8,078 bases of DNA from Sulfurovum sp. (GTDB taxonomy: Bacteria > Campylobacterota > Campylobacteria > Campylobacterales > Sulfurovaceae): NCBI GenBank assembly GCA_030634925.1, contig DAOVZV010000039.1, forward strand, positions 1 to 8,078, written 5' to 3'. This document shows positions 5,724 to 8,078 of this stretch, piece after piece; within the stretch, counting starts at the first letter, position 1; each line of letters begins with the position of its first letter. Made by a program: the position numbers and the translations under genes. Under the pieces are notes generated by a model that saw nothing but the letters and a program-made list of their open reading frames with translations, made no database searches and was not told the origin of the DNA.

Positions 5724-6731
5724 ATGAGATACGATTATCTTATTTTTATTGGCAGATTTCAGCCATTTCACACAGGTCACGAACAAGTAGTTCGAAAAGC
5801 ACTATCTTTATCAGACAAAATCATTGTACTTATCGGTTCAGCCCATCAGCCACGCACTGTGCGTAATCCTTGGGATTTCAATGAACGAGAAGCCTTGATG
5901 CGTTGTGCATTTTCTAAAACAGAAAATAACAAAATATTGGCATTTCCTCTACTTGACTATACCTACAACAACCAATTATGGATTAAATCAATCCAACAAA
6001 TTGTATCAGGAGTCACGCACACAAAGATAGGCTCAGATATTAATATCGGTATCATAGGACACCAAAAAGACCACTCATCATCATATCTATCAGATTTTCC
6101 ACAATGGCAAAGAATAGAGATAGAGAACTTTGATAATATATCTTCTACAGATATTAGAGAGGCTTATTTTAGTGATAAAGATTTCAATCAAAACCTAAAT
6201 ATTAGCGTTTCTATATTATTGGATAAGTTTGCCCAAACAGACGAATATATCAATATCAAAGATGAATTTGCATTTATCAAAAAATACAAATCAAGCTGGG
6301 ATAATGCCCCCTACCCTCCGATATTTGTAACTGTAGATGCAGTAGTCATACAATCAGGTCATATCTTGCTCATAGAGAGGAAAGCCCAACCCTCAAAAGG
6401 ACTAATGGCATTAGCAGGAGGATTTGTAAACCAAGATGAACCACTCAAAACTGCGATGCTACGAGAACTCAAAGAAGAGACCAAAATCAAAGTCCCTTTG
6501 CCAGTGTTGGAAGGAAGTATCACCAAACAAGCAGTATTTGATGACCCACATCGCTCACAAAGAGGACGAACCATCACACACGCTTACTTGATAGAACTCA
6601 AAGGCGATAAACTCCCCAAAGTCAAAGGAGGAGATGATGCAAAAAGAGCCTTTTGGATACCATTTGCAGATATAAAACCAGAGATGATGTTTGAAGACCA
6701 TTTTCATATTATTCAGGCAATGGTCGGATAA
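5724..6731 (+). CDS. Bifunctional NMN adenylyltransferase / Nudix hydrolase (NadM-Nudix type)
   Basis: This 335-residue enzyme has two domains. Residues 1-170 form the nucleotidyltransferase that joins NMN and ATP to make NAD: IGRFQPFHTGH (about 9-19) carries the HxGH active site and ISSTDIR (139-145) is the second ATP-binding motif. Residues 198-335 form a Nudix domain with AGGFVNQDEP and RELKEET (G233, E239, R247, E248, E251, E252), plus DDPHRSQRGRTITHAY (273-288), typical of ADP-ribose pyrophosphatases. Length and domain order match the Synechocystis Slr0787-type bifunctional enzymes. The Nudix-box glycine after EET is lysine (K254). AAGGAG at 5711-5716 is 4 bases from GTG 5721 and 7 from ATG 5724; I prefer ATG, and the GTG start would add one residue. 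The next gene makes NMN from nicotinamide, so the pair completes a salvage route. Confidence in identity is high; the preferred Nudix substrate is inferred. Confidence 0.95.
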   Translation: MRYDYLIFIGRFQPFHTGHEQVVRKALSLSDKIIVLIGSAHQPRTVRNPWDFNEREALMRCAFSKTENNKILAFPLLDYTYNNQLWIKSIQQIVSGVTHTKIGSDINIGIIGHQKDHSSSYLSDFPQWQRIEIENFDNISSTDIREAYFSDKDFNQNLNISVSILLDKFAQTDEYINIKDEFAFIKKYKSSWDNAPYPPIFVTVDAVVIQSGHILLIERKAQPSKGLMALAGGFVNQDEPLKTAMLRELKEETKIKVPLPVLEGSITKQAVFDDPHRSQRGRTITHAYLIELKGDKLPKVKGGDDAKRAFWIPFADIKPEMMFEDHFHIIQAMVG

Positions 6732-6737
6732 AATATA

Positions 6738-6766
6738 TGTTTTAAACTGATAGACAGTAAAAAACA
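6738..6766 (+). other. Imperfect hairpin between the two NAD-salvage genes
   Basis: The segments 6738-6749 and 6755-6766 pair at 10 of 12 positions around the loop ATAGA, with two adjacent A:A mismatches. No T tract follows, so it is not a simple terminator. It may be an RNA processing or stability element in the 61-base gap. The loop and its flanks (GATAGAC) repeat the sequence in the leader of the upstream gene. Confidence 0.3.
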
Positions 6767-6792
6767 AACATTATAAAATAGAAGGATTTTCT

Positions 6793-8078
6793 ATGAACAA
6801 CACAAATATAATACTAAATACAGATAGCTACAAATCAAGCCACTACTTACAATATCCAAAAGGAAGTGAATTTATCTCTTCATATATAGAAGCAAGAGGT
6901 GGAGACGAAGATAGGACACTATTTTTTGGACTACAAGCATTTATCAAAGCCTATTTACTTACACCTTTTATCCAAAGCGATATAGATGAAGCCAAAGAGA
7001 TACTCACAGCTCACGGTTTGCCTTTCAATACAGATGATTGGCAATATATCTTAGATGAGTATAATGGATACTTGCCTATTGAAATATCTGCTGTAGCAGA
7101 GGGTTCATTAATCCCACTCAAAAGTCCATTAGTTCAAGTCATAAACACAGACCCTAGAGTACCTTGGCTAACTTCATACATAGAAACAGCATTACTAAGA
7201 GCAATTTGGTATCCCACCACAGTAGCCACAATCTCTTATGGTATCAAAGAGATTATCAAAGGATACCTAGACCAAACAAGTGACGATACACAAGCACAAC
7301 TACCATTTAAACTACACGATTTTGGAGCAAGAGGTACATCAAGCCAAGAGTCAGCAATGTTGGGTGGAATGGCTCACTTAGTAAATTTCCAAGGTACAGA
7401 TACACTTAGTGCCATTGTAGGGGCAAGACGATATTATAATGCAAATATGGCAGGATTTTCTATCCCTGCTAGTGAACACTCTACAATGACAAGCTGGGGC
7501 AAAGAGGGTGAAACAGATGCTTATACCAATATGATAAAACAGTTCGCAGGAGAGGGTAAAATCTTTGCCGTGGTATCAGACTCGTATGACATATACAATG
7601 CCGTAAGTAATATTTGGGGTATAACCCTAAAAGAAGAGGTCAAAAAGTCAGGTGCAACCCTAGTTATTCGTCCTGATTCAGGTGACCCAAAAACAATGGT
7701 ACTAGATATTATGAAAAGAGTCTATGAAGCATTTGGAGGATACCGTAATAGCAAAGGATATATCGTCCTAGACGATAGCGTACGCATTATACAAGGTGAT
7801 GGCGTAGATGCCAAAGCAATCAAAGAGATATTAGAAGCACTCAAACAAGAGGGATATTCTGCTGATAATATAGCATTTGGAATGGGAGGAGGATTACTAC
7901 AACACCCAAACCGTGATAATTTCGCCTTTGCGATGAAAGCCTCAGCAATACGCATAAATGGAAAATGGAGAGATGTATATAAAGACCCAATAAGCGACAG
8001 CCGTAAACGCTCAAAAAGAGGAAGATTGGCTTTGACAAAAGAGTTTGAGACTATTAGAGTTGAAGATTTAGGAGATAA
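6793..8078 (+). CDS. nadV: Nicotinamide phosphoribosyltransferase (NAMPT/NadV), 3' end cut by window edge
   Basis: There are 428 codons open to the right edge; the final AA belongs to an incomplete codon, so no stop is seen. The enzyme makes NMN from nicotinamide and PRPP. The start NTDSYKSSHYLQYP (about 9-22) is the family's N-terminal signature. HDFGARGTSSQESAMLG (175-191, with D176), HLVNFQGTD (195-203), IPASEHSTMTSWG (224-236, with the catalytic His at 229), RPDSGDP (293-299, with the Arg and Asp that line the substrate pocket), GMGGGLLQ (363-370) and KDPISDSRKRSKRGRL (397-411) all match human NAMPT. Human NAMPT has 491 residues, so roughly 40-60 residues may be missing. AGAAGGA precedes the ATG with 6 bases between. 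It lies 61 bases after the NadM-Nudix gene and is probably co-transcribed with it. Such pairs occur in bacterial chromosomes and in some phages; nothing else here looks phage-derived. Confidence 0.95.
   Translation, partial: MNNTNIILNTDSYKSSHYLQYPKGSEFISSYIEARGGDEDRTLFFGLQAFIKAYLLTPFIQSDIDEAKEILTAHGLPFNTDDWQYILDEYNGYLPIEISAVAEGSLIPLKSPLVQVINTDPRVPWLTSYIETALLRAIWYPTTVATISYGIKEIIKGYLDQTSDDTQAQLPFKLHDFGARGTSSQESAMLGGMAHLVNFQGTDTLSAIVGARRYYNANMAGFSIPASEHSTMTSWGKEGETDAYTNMIKQFAGEGKIFAVVSDSYDIYNAVSNIWGITLKEEVKKSGATLVIRPDSGDPKTMVLDIMKRVYEAFGGYRNSKGYIVLDDSVRIIQGDGVDAKAIKEILEALKQEGYSADNIAFGMGGGLLQHPNRDNFAFAMKASAIRINGKWRDVYKDPISDSRKRSKRGRLALTKEFETIRVEDLGD

Noticed and set aside
6359..6767. Minus-strand open frames opposite the Nudix domain (6359-6577 and 6555-6767)
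   Set aside because: They are shadows of the NadM-Nudix gene, with no domain and no ribosome binding site.
7722..8038. Minus-strand open frames opposite NAMPT (7722-7955 and 7841-8038)
   Set aside because: They are antisense to highly conserved NAMPT motifs, so they are not independent genes.

Overview
The window is AT-rich and densely coded. Short intergenic gaps, A/T-ending codons, AGGAG-type ribosome binding sites and the protein types all suggest a Campylobacterota bacterium of the Sulfurovum/Sulfurimonas/Arcobacter kind. That assignment is an inference from style and gene content; no rRNA or other marker gene is present.

Layout. Positions 1-5070 form one tightly packed minus-strand operon, transcribed leftwards. 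In transcription order it holds: a cytoplasmic GAF-type hybrid histidine kinase (TTG start); a soluble zinc-ribbon/DUF4178 protein; a membrane-anchored zinc-ribbon/DUF4178 protein; a 63-residue exported serine-rich protein; a 65-residue two-helix DUF350 membrane protein; and the seven-helix N-terminal half of a membrane-bound spermidine-synthase-like aminopropyltransferase, cut by the left edge. Gaps are 10, -4, -1, 15 and 2 bases, so translational coupling is likely throughout. A 144-base divergent intergenic region (5071-5214) separates this operon from a plus-strand gene for a small Roadblock/LC7-like protein, which ends at a hairpin-plus-T-tract terminator. A second plus-strand unit follows: a bifunctional NMN adenylyltransferase/Nudix hydrolase (NadM-Nudix type) and a nicotinamide phosphoribosyltransferase (NAMPT/NadV), the latter cut by the right edge.

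How the genes may work together. The plus-strand pair is a complete two-step nicotinamide salvage route: nicotinamide to NMN to NAD, with a Nudix domain that probably clears ADP-ribose or similar NAD breakdown products. The minus-strand operon is the less understood part. DUF350, DUF4178 and membrane aminopropyltransferases are known to occur together, but no mechanism is established to my knowledge. This copy adds a sensor kinase, a duplicated DUF4178 with one soluble and one membrane form, and a small exported Ser-rich protein, which together look like a regulated envelope-associated polyamine system. The two operons are not obviously related in function.

Control signals. A perfect 7-base inverted repeat brackets the TATAAT of the Roadblock gene in the divergent region. 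An 8-base inverted repeat lies just upstream of the TATAAT of the NAD-salvage unit. Two potential hairpins, one in front of each NAD-salvage gene, share the sequence GATAGAC at their loops. No tRNA, rRNA, CRISPR array, insertion sequence or integrase was found, and no gene-free stretch exceeds 150 bases.
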